The position numbers were made by a program, and so were the translations under genes. Below are positions 26,458-35,115 of a DNA stretch of 64,000 nt, piece by piece. This DNA is from Paenibacillus sp. 32O-W (GTDB lineage Bacteria; Bacillota; Bacilli; Paenibacillales; NBRC-103111), in contig NZ_VEGP01000006.1 in assembly GCF_007679495.1 (NCBI RefSeq), positions 1 through 64,000 on the forward strand. Reading direction: 5' to 3'. Within the stretch, counting starts at the first letter, position 1; each line of letters starts with the position of its first letter. The notes under the pieces were generated by a model. It was not told where the DNA came from. It ran no database searches and saw nothing but the letters and a program-made list of their open reading frames with translations.

Positions 26458-27726
26458 ATGAACTCCTATTGTACGGCAACCTATCGCTGCTATGATGAAA
26501 ATGCCGATTTCGGCAAGAAGGCTGCCGGCATTGCCGTCGGCCTGACTGTCGGAAGCTGGACGGATCTGCCCGAGGCGAAAAAAGCAAGCATGCAGCCCTA
26601 TCTCGGCCAAGTGGTCGATGTCGCCGAAAGCCGTAATGAGCTTGGTGAACGTTACGCGGACATCCGGATAGCTTATCCGGACGTCAATTTCAGCCGGGAC
26701 ATTCCGGCTCTCCTTGTGACTGTATTCGGAAAGCTCTCTATGGACGGCCGCATCAAACTGATGGATTTGCATTTTTCCGACCCCTTCCTGAGTGCCTTTT
26801 CCGGTCCCAAATTCGGCATGGAAGGTGTGCGCTCCCTGCTGGGCGTCCATGATCGTCCTCTGCTGATGAGCATCTTCAAGTCCGTCATCGGCCACGATTT
26901 GCCTGCCTTGCGCGAGCAATTCTACAAACAAGCTCTCGGCGGTGTGGATTTGATTAAGGATGATGAAATTTTATTCGAGAATCCGCTCACCCCACTGGAG
27001 AAACGGGTCAAGGTATGTATGGAGGCGGCCAAGCAGGCAGAGGAAACGACCGGGCAGAAGCTGCTCTATGCCGTTAACCTGACGGGGCCGACATCCAAGC
27101 TCGCAGAGCAAGCCGTTAAGGCGGTTTCTCTTGGAGCTAATGCTCTCTTATTCAACGTGCTCTCCTATGGGTTCGATACGCTTCGCGAACTGAGCGCGCA
27201 TCCAGACATTACCGTCCCGATCGCGGCACACCCTGCGTTGGCGGGCGCCTATTATCCATCACCCTATCACGGCATTTCCGCTTCCGTACTGCTCGGCAAG
27301 CTGATGCGGCTGGCCGGTGCGGATCTGGTGCTGTTCCCTTCGCCTTATGGTTCGGTCGTGATGCCCAAGGAAGAAAACATGGCTATTCGTCACGCTTTAT
27401 TAACGGACCAGCCCCGGGACTATCTGCATTCGTCCGGAAATGACGGGGAACCGCACGCCGGAAGACTGACTCTAGCCAAGAGCTTCCCGGTGCCTTCAGC
27501 AGGTATTCACCCCGGGCTGGTTCCGTTGATCCTCCGCGATTTCGGACAAGAGGTCGTTGTCAATGCGGGCGGAGGCGTTCACGGCCATCCGATGGGAACC
27601 GAAGCGGGAGGCCGCGCATTCAGGCAAGCGATTCAGGCGGCGTTAAGCGGCGTACCCCTGAGAGACTATGCGTCTGAACATGAGGAGCTGCACGCGGCCA
27701 TCGAGGCATGGGGGGTTAGAGAATGA
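26458..27726 (+). CDS. mtnW: 2,3-diketo-5-methylthiopentyl-1-phosphate enolase (RuBisCO-like)
   Basis: This 422-residue type IV RuBisCO-like protein tautomerises the diketone phosphate of the methionine salvage pathway. GGVDLIKDDEIL holds the lysine (167) that is carbamylated in the family and the metal-binding acidic residues. PIAAHPALAG and NAGGGVHGHP complete the phosphate site. The length fits B. subtilis MtnW. The gene begins 19 bp after proC, and mtnX overlaps its end by 4 bp (ATGA). Confidence 0.95.
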   Translation: MNSYCTATYRCYDENADFGKKAAGIAVGLTVGSWTDLPEAKKASMQPYLGQVVDVAESRNELGERYADIRIAYPDVNFSRDIPALLVTVFGKLSMDGRIKLMDLHFSDPFLSAFSGPKFGMEGVRSLLGVHDRPLLMSIFKSVIGHDLPALREQFYKQALGGVDLIKDDEILFENPLTPLEKRVKVCMEAAKQAEETTGQKLLYAVNLTGPTSKLAEQAVKAVSLGANALLFNVLSYGFDTLRELSAHPDITVPIAAHPALAGAYYPSPYHGISASVLLGKLMRLAGADLVLFPSPYGSVVMPKEENMAIRHALLTDQPRDYLHSSGNDGEPHAGRLTLAKSFPVPSAGIHPGLVPLILRDFGQEVVVNAGGGVHGHPMGTEAGGRAFRQAIQAALSGVPLRDYASEHEELHAAIEAWGVRE

Positions 27727-28400
27727 AGCTTGATGCAAACAAGCAAAATATCATATTCTGCGATTTCGACGGGACCATTACCGTTACAGATAACATCATG
27801 GACATCATGAAGCATTTTCAGCCTTCCGGCTGGGAAGACATTCTTCGCCGGATCGTTGATAAAGAGATCCCCCTGCAGGAGGGAGTCGGAGCGATGTTCG
27901 CCCTCCTCCCCTCCTCGCGGAAAGATGAGATTATTCAATTTACCCGCCAATCGATCCGTATCCGGGAGGGCTTCCCGGAGCTTCTGGAGTATGTCAGGGA
28001 GAATGACTTCGATTTTCTGGTGACCAGCGGGGGAATTGATTTTTTCCTGCTCCCGACACTGGCCCCCTTCGAACTAAGACCGGAACAGATTTACTGTAAC
28101 GGCAGTGATTTCTCCGGAGAACAAATTCGGATTACCTGGCCTCATCCGTGCGATGAGCAATGCGATAAGGGCTGCGGGATGTGCAAGACTACTATTATCC
28201 GCTCCTATTCACCGGAGAAGTATAACCGCATACTGATTGGCGACAGCCTGTCGGATTTTGAAGGTTCCAAGCAAGCTGATTTCGTCTTTGCCCGATCCCA
28301 TCTTGCAGAGGAATGTGAGAAGCTTGGAATTGCCTATAGAAAATTTGAAACCTTCCATGACGTCATCAATGGATTGAATGCTTTAAGAGAGGGGAACTGA
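27723..28400 (+). CDS. mtnX: 2-hydroxy-3-keto-5-methylthiopentenyl-1-phosphate phosphatase
   Basis: The 225-residue HAD-family phosphatase starts with the nucleophile motif FCDFDGTITVTDN and ends with the metal motif LIGDSLSDFEGSK. A cysteine cluster (CDEQCDKGCGMC) near residues 145-156 is typical of MtnX and absent from most other HAD enzymes. It acts after MtnW and yields the acireductone substrate of MtnD. The start overlaps mtnW by 4 bp and the stop lies 1 bp before mtnB. Confidence 0.95.
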   Translation: MKLDANKQNIIFCDFDGTITVTDNIMDIMKHFQPSGWEDILRRIVDKEIPLQEGVGAMFALLPSSRKDEIIQFTRQSIRIREGFPELLEYVRENDFDFLVTSGGIDFFLLPTLAPFELRPEQIYCNGSDFSGEQIRITWPHPCDEQCDKGCGMCKTTIIRSYSPEKYNRILIGDSLSDFEGSKQADFVFARSHLAEECEKLGIAYRKFETFHDVINGLNALREGN

Positions 28401-28401
28401 A

Positions 28402-29055
28402 ATGGAACATAGCATGACGTTGGAACAGAAGCAGCGAGCGTTCTCTGAGCTGAGGGAGGTCAAGGAAACGTTCGCCGCACGAGGCTGGTTCCCCGCCACC
28501 AGCGGCAATTTGTCGGTACGGATAGGCGACATGAGCGAGGATCGCCAGACCTTCGCATTTGCTGTCACGGCAAGCGGCAAGGACAAGTCGGTCTCTTCCC
28601 CGGAAGATTTCCTGATCGTGGATCAGCATGGGCGTCCGCTGGAGACGACCGGGCTTAAGCCTTCGGCTGAAACTCTTATCCATTGCGAGATTTATCGGGC
28701 TACCGGATGCGGGGCGATTTTCCATGTTCATACGGTCTTTAACAACCTGGTTTCGGAACTGTACCGGGAGGAACAAGCCATTCCCGTAGAAGGAGTGGAG
28801 CTGATTAAAGCGTTCAATATATGGGAGGAGGACGCCGCGATCCGCATTCCTATCCTTCCTAATTATGCGGATATCCCCCGCATTGCCGAGCTGGTCAGCG
28901 AGGCGATTGTCCCCCGGGTTCCCGGCATTGTCCTGCGCAAGCACGGCATCTATGCCTGGGGAGCCAACGTTTTCGAAGCGAAGCGTCATTTGGAAGCCTT
29001 CGAGTTTCTCTTCGAATATGTTTATCGGTGGAAGCTGTTGAACAAGCAAGGATAA
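28402..29055 (+). CDS. mtnB: methylthioribulose-1-phosphate dehydratase
   Basis: The product is a 217-residue class II aldolase-family dehydratase. The substrate loop is ATSGNLSVRIG, and zinc histidines are in FHVHTVFNN and in the C-terminal RKHGIYAWG. In the pathway it acts before MtnW, although its gene follows. In B. subtilis mtnD (acireductone dioxygenase) comes next in the mtnWXBD operon; here the operon ends at mtnB, followed by a dispersed repeat and a terminator, so mtnD must be elsewhere or replaced. Confidence 0.95.
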   Translation: MEHSMTLEQKQRAFSELREVKETFAARGWFPATSGNLSVRIGDMSEDRQTFAFAVTASGKDKSVSSPEDFLIVDQHGRPLETTGLKPSAETLIHCEIYRATGCGAIFHVHTVFNNLVSELYREEQAIPVEGVELIKAFNIWEEDAAIRIPILPNYADIPRIAELVSEAIVPRVPGIVLRKHGIYAWGANVFEAKRHLEAFEFLFEYVYRWKLLNKQG

Positions 29056-29154
29056 ACGGCAATGGCCGTCCTTTGGACAGGCGTGTATACCGCGATGAAA
29101 TATAGGAACAGGATTACGGTGAAACTTATTCTTTCTTATGTTCTGAGAAAAAGA
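29047..29154 (+). repeat. about 105-bp dispersed repeat, copy 1
   Basis: Near-identical sequence recurs at 51772-51877. Both copies begin CAAGGATAAACGGC, carry GCCGTCCTTTGGAC, and end in TTATNCTTTCTTAT and a run of A. The first part can fold (ACGGC with GCCGT). Each copy holds an ATG frame giving a similar basic peptide (shared KLILSY), but no ribosome site supports translation. Here it overlaps the last codons of mtnB. Confidence 0.85.
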
Positions 29155-29224
29155 CCTATCGGGAATTATTTCATTAATAAGCAACTGGATTTAAAGGATG
29201 TTTTACTTTGTACTGTATCTAAAA

Positions 29225-29251
29225 AACCTTCGAAGTCGGCCTTCGAAGGTT
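29225..29251. terminator. bidirectional terminator between mtnB and dnaD
   Basis: An 11-bp perfect stem (AACCTTCGAAG / CTTCGAAGGTT) with a 5-nt loop is flanked by a run of A on one side and T on the other. It serves the convergent mtnB and dnaD transcripts. Confidence 0.9.
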
Positions 29252-29261
29252 TTTTCTTGGT

Positions 29262-29930
29262 TTAACGGGCGCCACGAAAGCGCTGTGCATGCTCCTTCGC
29301 CTGCTCCGGGGTAAAAATCCGATTGCGGCTCCATTCCAGCAGAATCCGGTCAATGTAACGAAAATGAACCTTGCCCGCAAAAACTGCCTCCTTCAATGCG
29401 GCCAGGATAAGGTCTTTGTTGTATTTATCCTGATCCAGCCAGCCGGAGATCGTCTCCAGCTCCATCGGAGTCAATGGCCTGGCAAATTCATTCTCGAAAA
29501 TAGTGAAGATGTCATTGCCTTCCTTGGAAACCGCAAGCCTCTTCTGGCGTTCTTCCTCCTTGTGGAAATCCGCCCAGGCCGCAGCCAGCTTGTGGTACAT
29601 TCCGGATAAGTTATAACGCTCATATTGAATGCCTGATAAAGAATCGACCTCTTCATCGATCGTAATCCAGCCTTCTTTCAGAAGCTTCTGCAGTGCCTTG
29701 ATGACTTGTTCCGGAGGGGCTGCCATTCGGGATTGTATTTCTTCAATCGTCGGAAAATCCTTCTTCTCTCTATCGATAAAAGACATCAGGTGAAGGAGCA
29801 GCATGGCCTCCGTTTCATTCAGGTTTAAGCCGGGATACAGTTTAAAAAACAAGTGAGGAACCTGCAGGGTTCCTTCCTGTAAAGCGGCAAGTACCCCCTC
29901 TTCCAGTCGCTTAAACTCCTTGTTGTTCAC
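29262..29930 (-). CDS. dnaD: DnaD-family replication initiation protein
   Basis: This 222-residue protein has an N-terminal winged-helix domain (about 1-100) and a C-terminal DnaD/DnaB domain with the IFTIFENEFARPLTPMELE and HFRYIDRILLEW motifs. DnaD helps DnaA and PriA load the replicative helicase. In B. subtilis dnaD lies two genes from ypmB; here a protease and a small membrane protein take the place of aspB. The ribosome site is AGGTGATGGTG before ATG. Confidence 0.92.
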   Translation of the reverse strand: MNNKEFKRLEEGVLAALQEGTLQVPHLFFKLYPGLNLNETEAMLLLHLMSFIDREKKDFPTIEEIQSRMAAPPEQVIKALQKLLKEGWITIDEEVDSLSGIQYERYNLSGMYHKLAAAWADFHKEEERQKRLAVSKEGNDIFTIFENEFARPLTPMELETISGWLDQDKYNKDLILAALKEAVFAGKVHFRYIDRILLEWSRNRIFTPEQAKEHAQRFRGAR

Positions 29931-29996
29931 ACCATCACCTCATTAAGGATACAAACGCTTGTCTCTATTGTACTATGTTTGCGCCCTAATAAAAAG

Positions 29997-30041
29997 AAGA
30001 CGGCGTCCTTTAAGCAAAGTTTGCTGAAAGGACGCCGTCTT
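29997..30041 (-). terminator. terminator of the ftsH-like gene
   Basis: A 15-bp perfect stem (AAGACGGCGTCCTTT and its complement) with a 15-nt loop lies 11 bp after the stop of the protease gene. On the minus strand it is followed by CTTTTTATT. Confidence 0.9.
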
Positions 30042-30051
30042 CCATAATAAT

Positions 30052-31551
30052 TTAGGCTGTGCTCTTCTGCTTGAGTACGGCAAGCAGATTGCGGAATTGT
30101 TCTCCGGAGAGAACTTCTTCCTTGATAAGAATTTCTAAGGCTTGGACGAATACGGAACGGTAGGATTCCAATATTTCACGTGTTCTGGACGTTAACGAAT
30201 CCAATATGGAGGCGTTCGCCTTCATTAATTCTTCTTTCGTCACCATTTCCCTATCCACGATACCCAGACTCGTCAACCCGGAGTCCATCATCATTTTGAC
30301 GAGATTAAGAGCCTGTTCGAAATCGTTGCGAGAGCCTGTGCTCCGGTTCCCGTAGAACATCTCTTCCGCTACCGCGCCGCCGAGCGCGATCATAATCCGT
30401 TCTTCCAAATACTCTTTGGTATATAAGTATTGATCCTCTTGCGGATTATGCCGGACAAACCCGAGAGCTTGACCCCTGGGGCTCAAGGATACCTGGGATA
30501 CCGTACCCGGCTTGACGACCTCCGCCACGATGGCATGCCCCAATTCATGATAGGCTACGCGCTCTCGCTCTTCGTTGCTCGTCTCCCGGTCGGTCTTCTC
30601 TCCCATCATTACCTTATCAATTGCCAGGGTCAAATGCTTCTGCTCAATCTTCTCCGAGCCATCCCTCATCGCGTAGATGGCCGCTTCATTCATGACGCTT
30701 TCCAGCTGGGCTCCCGAGAAATTAAAGGATTCCTCAGCAATTTTCTCCAAATCGACGGTATCTGCAAGCGGCTTGTTCGCCGCATGAATGTTCAGAATAT
30801 GAAGCCGCCCCTTCTTATCCGGAAGGTCAACCTCTATATGCCGGTCGAATCTTCCCGGACGCAGCAAGGCCGAATCGAGCATTTCTTTGCGGTTGGTCGC
30901 AGCGATAATAAGAATACGTGGAGATTCTTCCGTATGGATTCCATCCATCTCCGTCAGAAGCTGGTTAAGCGTCTGATCATACTCCCGATGCTGCCCGCCA
31001 TCCCGCTTGCCGCCGATCACATCGATCTCATCGATAAAGATTACGGCGCTCTCCTTATTTTCCTTCTGCGCGAGCGTTTTGGCCTTCTTGAACATCTCGC
31101 GAATCCGGCTGGCTCCGACACCTACATACATTTCAACAAATTCGCTGCCGGAAGCACCGACGAATACGGAATTTGTGTAATGGGCGGCCGCCTTAGCCAT
31201 CAAAGTTTTTCCCGTTCCGGGAGGACCGGTCAGCAGAATTCCTTTGAGAGGGCGAATTCCGAACTTCTTGATATCATCGTACTTTATTATAAACTCGAGG
31301 GCTTCCTTCAATTCATTCTTCGCGTTCTCCTGACCGCCAATTTCTTCGAAGGTTAGAGCGGACGGTTTTCGAATCTTCCCCGGCCTCTCTCCCTTGGCTT
31401 CAAGATTCATCTTCGGTTTGACGATATACAGCAAGGCAATAACGAGAACGGCCATCATGACAAGAGGAATAATATTCAGTCCGATAAAAGCGAGAAACAG
31501 CAGCACGACGGGAATGACGCCAATTAGGATTTCCTTACTGTATTTGCTCAT
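30052..31551 (-). CDS. FtsH-like membrane AAA+ zinc protease without periplasmic domain
   Basis: The 499-residue protein has a hydrophobic N-terminal hairpin (about 8-45), an AAA+ domain and a zinc protease domain. The AAA+ domain has Walker A GPPGTGKT at 109-116, pore loop FVEMYVG, Walker B IFIDEID and the second region of homology ending RPGRFDRH. The zinc site is HELGH at 335-339 with a third ligand in SRNDFEQA. Canonical FtsH is about 640 residues and has an extracytoplasmic domain of roughly 70 residues between its two membrane helices; here the helices follow each other almost directly. It is therefore a second, shortened FtsH family member and not the cell-division protease. The gene overlaps the preceding small membrane protein gene by 17 bp, which suggests they work together. 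Confidence 0.9.
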   Translation of the reverse strand: MSKYSKEILIGVIPVVLLFLAFIGLNIIPLVMMAVLVIALLYIVKPKMNLEAKGERPGKIRKPSALTFEEIGGQENAKNELKEALEFIIKYDDIKKFGIRPLKGILLTGPPGTGKTLMAKAAAHYTNSVFVGASGSEFVEMYVGVGASRIREMFKKAKTLAQKENKESAVIFIDEIDVIGGKRDGGQHREYDQTLNQLLTEMDGIHTEESPRILIIAATNRKEMLDSALLRPGRFDRHIEVDLPDKKGRLHILNIHAANKPLADTVDLEKIAEESFNFSGAQLESVMNEAAIYAMRDGSEKIEQKHLTLAIDKVMMGEKTDRETSNEERERVAYHELGHAIVAEVVKPGTVSQVSLSPRGQALGFVRHNPQEDQYLYTKEYLEERIMIALGGAVAEEMFYGNRSTGSRNDFEQALNLVKMMMDSGLTSLGIVDREMVTKEELMKANASILDSLTSRTREILESYRSVFVQALEILIKEEVLSGEQFRNLLAVLKQKSTA

Positions 31552-32077
31552 TCGGCCACACTCCTAACTTAGCCGGAACTCTCGGCAAAATAATGTATTT
31601 GCTCTTCTCCCCATAGGTAAGTCGAACATATACATTATTATCGTCCATTTCGGTTACGGCTTGCAAGCCCGGAAGGGCGGCCGCCTTCTCTTCCAGTGTC
31701 ACGGGAATCCGGGAATACTGGCGGGTATCCATCGCTTGAGCGATGTCAAACAGAACGATAGACCACCACTTGTCCAATTCCGGAGATGAATCATTCACTA
31801 CTTGAATGTTTAATTGACGCTTGCCGATAATGTCCGCGCCTTCGGTCGCTACCTTCTGGTAGATTTCGCGCATATTGGCCTCGTTATTGAGCTTTACCTT
31901 TATATTAACCGATTGGTTGGATAATTCCATCTGAACTTCTTCCACGCCCTGGGCTTGAGAAACGAGTTCATTAAGCGGCGTCTCCATCGCATAACTGCGA
32001 TACATAAACCATCCGCCAAATAATATCAAGCTGGAGCAAGCAACCGCAAGTAAGATTGGCAATATTCTCAGTTTCAT
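31535..32077 (-). CDS. single-span membrane protein coupled to the FtsH-like protease
   Basis: The 180-residue product has one N-terminal membrane helix (about 5-27) and an extracytoplasmic part of about 150 residues without cysteines. I do not recognise the family. Its 3' end overlaps the protease start by 17 bp, so translation is coupled. Because the protease lacks the outer domain normally found in FtsH, this protein may supply or replace it, or act as an adaptor; that is inference from gene order. Confidence 0.8.
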   Translation of the reverse strand: MKLRILPILLAVACSSLILFGGWFMYRSYAMETPLNELVSQAQGVEEVQMELSNQSVNIKVKLNNEANMREIYQKVATEGADIIGKRQLNIQVVNDSSPELDKWWSIVLFDIAQAMDTRQYSRIPVTLEEKAAALPGLQAVTEMDDNNVYVRLTYGEKSKYIILPRVPAKLGVWPNEQIQ

Positions 32078-32265
32078 CTACGCCCACCTTTCTAATCATT
32101 AGATCGTGATATATATACGAGTATATCATATTATCTATAACGAATGTTAGAAAAAAGTGTGAAGGTAAGGATAACCATTCCAATCATTCCTTTATCAGGT
32201 AATTGCCTTTGAACCCACTTTTGCTTGTTGTCCCTTTGCCAGGCTCCATTTTTTTAACGATGCAC

Positions 32266-32757
32266 TTAACGCGCCGCCATTCGATAGGTATCCAGATGGC
32301 TTCCATCCGAAAATCGGTAATAATCATAATAATACCGCTCGCCGGCCTCTTCCTTTTGTTTATAGAAGACTTCCCAAACGAATACATCCTGCATTTTTCC
32401 GGCGTTAATATGCACAATATCCATTTCCGGGTTTTTGGCCAGCATTTTCTCCCTTATCGTCTCCGAGCTGACACCTTCCCGCGCCAGTTTTACATCCACC
32501 CCGTCCTCATGGACCCAAGCAATCATTTCCTCGTCACGATCCGATTTCCCATAGACGACCATATAGGGCTTATCTCCGACAAATGGCCGCACGGCATCGA
32601 CCTGCTCTATCCTCGTCTCCTGCAATACCGTCTTAACGGCCTGTTCCTTCTCCAGGCGCAAGTCAGCTCTGACCGCATCATAAAACCGAAAAGCAATGAA
32701 AACCAGCAGGGCCACCGCAGCGATACTGCCCCAAACGATTCGTTTCTTATAGCGCAA
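32266..32757 (-). CDS. TseB-like (YpmB, DUF5590) cell wall elongation regulator
   Basis: This 163-residue protein has one N-terminal membrane helix (about 8-24) and two cystatin-like repeats outside the membrane, ending in the aromatic-rich EAGERYYYDYYRFSDG. B. subtilis TseB (YpmB) binds penicillin-binding protein 2A and tunes rod elongation. Synteny agrees: ypmB sits between dinG and dnaD in B. subtilis. The start is TTG at 32757 with GGGAGG 10 nt upstream. The mtaD stop lies 42 bp upstream on the same strand. Confidence 0.85.
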   Translation of the reverse strand: MRYKKRIVWGSIAAVALLVFIAFRFYDAVRADLRLEKEQAVKTVLQETRIEQVDAVRPFVGDKPYMVVYGKSDRDEEMIAWVHEDGVDVKLAREGVSSETIREKMLAKNPEMDIVHINAGKMQDVFVWEVFYKQKEEAGERYYYDYYRFSDGSHLDTYRMAAR

Positions 32758-32799
32758 CTTCGATCGGCCTCCCGGTATTTTTTATTCGAGGATTGCTCA

Positions 32800-34095
32800 T
32801 TATCCAAGCAACGCGCTGAATCGTTGGCGGAAATCAGCTTTTATCTTTTCCTCATCCAGAGTCAGACATTGTCTGTCCCGCACAATTTGTTTACCATTTA
32901 CATAAACATCGGTTACATCATTCGCAGATGCGGAGTAAACGACATGAGATAAATAATTTGATTTAGGCAGCAAATGAGGCTGATCTGCATCCAAAGCGAT
33001 GAAATCGGCCTTCATCCCCTGCTTCAAGCTTCCTACGTCCTCAAGCCATATCGATTGTGCGCCTTCTAACGTTCCCATTCTCAACGCCTGCTCTGCAGGA
33101 ATGGAAACCGGATCTCCGGATACTCCCTTGTGGATTAACGCGGCCAGTCTCATCTCCTCGAACATATCCAAATTGTTATTGCTTGCCGCTCCGTCCGTCC
33201 CGAGCGACACCTTGATTCCGGCCTTAAGGAGATCAGGCACACGGGCTATACCGCTGGCCAGCTTCAGGTTGCTTCCGGGATTATGGGAAATCCGGACATC
33301 ATGCTTCTGAAGCAATGCGATTTCCTCGTCGGTGAGGTGCACTCCATGGGCCACCAGACAAGGCCGCGAGAATACTCCGAGCTTGGCCAGATGCTCCGGC
33401 GGTCTGCTGCCATACTGCTTCACGTTCTGCTCGACTTCGGCGGCCGTTTCGGACATATGGGTATGAAGAGGAAGATTGAGCTCATGGGCGGCTTCCACTA
33501 TTCTCTCGATGTAATCCGGAGGGCAGGTGTAGGCGGCATGAGGGGCCATCATCGTCGTAATCCGGCCATCGGCCTTGCCATGCCAATCGCGGGCAAATTG
33601 CTTCGCTTCAGCCAGCTTGGCATCCTGGACATCCGGCGGACATAATCCGATGACGCCGCGGGTCAAGCAGCCGCGCATGCCGGACTGCTCTACCGCCAGC
33701 GCGACCTCATTCATATGGTCGTACATGTCGACGAAGCAGGTGGTCCCGCCCTTCATCATCTCCAGTATGGCTAGCAGAGTGCCCCATTTGACGTCTTCGG
33801 ACGTAAACTTGGCTTCATTCGGCCACATTTTTTCTTCCAGCCACACCTGAAGAGCCAAATCATCACCCACTCCTCTAAGCAGGGTCATAGCCGCATGTCC
33901 GTGGGTATTCACCAATCCCGGCATGTACAGCTTATGGCGGCCGTCAATGATACGCGCATCCTTGCTTATGGAATCCGGCTTCTCAGGTCCGACATAATCT
34001 ATCCGGTCACCTTTAATAACCATAACCCCTTCCACGTAAGGCTGAGCGGGGTCCATCGTTATAAAGCTTCCATTAATAATCACTGTATCCGTCAA
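32800..34095 (-). CDS. mtaD: 5-methylthioadenosine / S-adenosylhomocysteine deaminase
   Basis: The product has 431 residues and is a metal-dependent amidohydrolase. NTHGHAAMTLLRG holds the HxH metal pair, LHTHMSET and VAHGVHLT give further metal histidines, and SLGTDGAASNNNLDM gives the catalytic aspartate. The enzyme deaminates methylthioadenosine or S-adenosylhomocysteine to inosine forms. I place the start at the TTG at 34095 because AAAGGG sits 9 nt before it; a GTG at 34113 would add six residues but has no site. With the mtn genes nearby it makes a second route for methylthioadenosine, feeding deamination and not phosphorylation. Confidence 0.88.
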   Translation of the reverse strand: MTDTVIINGSFITMDPAQPYVEGVMVIKGDRIDYVGPEKPDSISKDARIIDGRHKLYMPGLVNTHGHAAMTLLRGVGDDLALQVWLEEKMWPNEAKFTSEDVKWGTLLAILEMMKGGTTCFVDMYDHMNEVALAVEQSGMRGCLTRGVIGLCPPDVQDAKLAEAKQFARDWHGKADGRITTMMAPHAAYTCPPDYIERIVEAAHELNLPLHTHMSETAAEVEQNVKQYGSRPPEHLAKLGVFSRPCLVAHGVHLTDEEIALLQKHDVRISHNPGSNLKLASGIARVPDLLKAGIKVSLGTDGAASNNNLDMFEEMRLAALIHKGVSGDPVSIPAEQALRMGTLEGAQSIWLEDVGSLKQGMKADFIALDADQPHLLPKSNYLSHVVYSASANDVTDVYVNGKQIVRDRQCLTLDEEKIKADFRQRFSALLG

Positions 34096-34131
34096 TGTAT
34101 TCAACCCTTTCACGAAATATCATTCTTTTCC

Positions 34132-34176
34132 AATGTACCGCTTAGTAAGGTTAAAATCAAGAAAGACGGGTACATT
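34132..34176. repeat. inverted repeat upstream of mtaD
   Basis: AATGTACC (34132-34139) and GGTACATT (34169-34176) form a perfect 8-bp inverted repeat with a 29-nt gap, 37 bp upstream of the mtaD start. It may be an operator or a weak hairpin. Confidence 0.4.
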
Positions 34177-34374
34177 TTAAAATAGCAGGACTTATTGCTT
34201 TAGCACCAATTTCAATGACAAAAAATGCCCGGCAAATAGCCTATATAACCGGTCCATTGCTTTTAGGCTGGAGAATGTGCTATTTTTAATTTTATGAAAC
34301 GACATTAAACGGTTTAAGAATCTAAGGCCGATAGGTCCATGTTAGATTCAACAGAGGAAAGGGGTCTTATCACA

Positions 34375-34995
34375 ATGTTTAGCGGCAAGAAGAAAGATAC
34401 CGATTTTTTAGCACTATTGATTGAAGCGGCCGAGAATACTCTGGAAGCGGCCAAAGTCTTTCGGGAGGCCATGTCCGGCTCAAGCGCGTTAGCCCCTTAT
34501 TTCGATAAGCTCAAAGAATTGGAGAACAAAGGGGATCAACTGACACATTCCATATTTAAAGGATTAAGCAAAGTATTCCTTACTCCGATTGACCGCGAGG
34601 ATATTATGGAGCTGGCCATGTCTGTGGATGATGTAGTGGACGGTATCGAAGCGACCATCGCCCGTTTCGATTATTTAAATATTGATAAAACCGATGATTT
34701 CATGAAAGAATTCGCTGAAGTCATTGTATCGAGCTGTGAGCATATTCTGGAGGCCTTCAAGCTGCTTTCCAAGAAGAAATATTCTGAAATTACCGAGCAT
34801 GCCGTACATATCAACAGTCTGGAGAATGAAGCCGACCGCTTAATGAGAGAAGGCATTCGCGCGATCTTCGTTTCTCCCAAGGACCCTTACCACGACTTTA
34901 AAATCAAGGAGCTGTATGAGCGTCTGGAGCAGACGACGGACTCCTGTGAAGATGTGGCAAACATTCTGGACAGCGTTGTACTGCGCTACGCTTAA
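34375..34995 (+). CDS. DUF47 (PhoU-related) family protein
   Basis: This all-helical protein of 206 residues is related to PhoU. SVDDVVDGIEATIARF and the C-terminal LEQTTDSCEDVANILDSVVL provide the repeated acidic metal-binding pattern of the family. Such proteins usually lie beside a PiT phosphate transporter and affect its activity; none is adjacent here. The start at 34375 gives MFSGKKKDTDFLALL and follows GAGGAAAGGGG; the longer frame from 34339 is unlikely. A hairpin terminator follows. Confidence 0.85.
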   Translation: MFSGKKKDTDFLALLIEAAENTLEAAKVFREAMSGSSALAPYFDKLKELENKGDQLTHSIFKGLSKVFLTPIDREDIMELAMSVDDVVDGIEATIARFDYLNIDKTDDFMKEFAEVIVSSCEHILEAFKLLSKKKYSEITEHAVHINSLENEADRLMREGIRAIFVSPKDPYHDFKIKELYERLEQTTDSCEDVANILDSVVLRYA

Positions 34996-35027
34996 TCGGC
35001 TAAACCCCGCTTGGAGGGGACTTTCAT

Positions 35028-35074
35028 AATAATAAGGCTTGTACGGCTCGAGACCGGACAAGCCTTTATTATTA
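35028..35074. terminator. terminator between the DUF47 gene and rex
   Basis: AATAATAAGGCTTGT pairs with ACAAGCCTTTATTATT (one extra T) around a 15-nt loop. The A/T-rich base of the stem serves as the T-run in both directions for the two convergent genes. Confidence 0.75.
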
Positions 35075-35115
35075 TGTAACGGTGAACCGGCAATGTTCAA
35101 TGTGCGGCGCCTTGA

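Noticed and set aside
29062-29265. 67-codon frame after mtnB
   Set aside because: It reads through the 105-bp repeat and then through both arms of the bidirectional terminator; no ribosome site.
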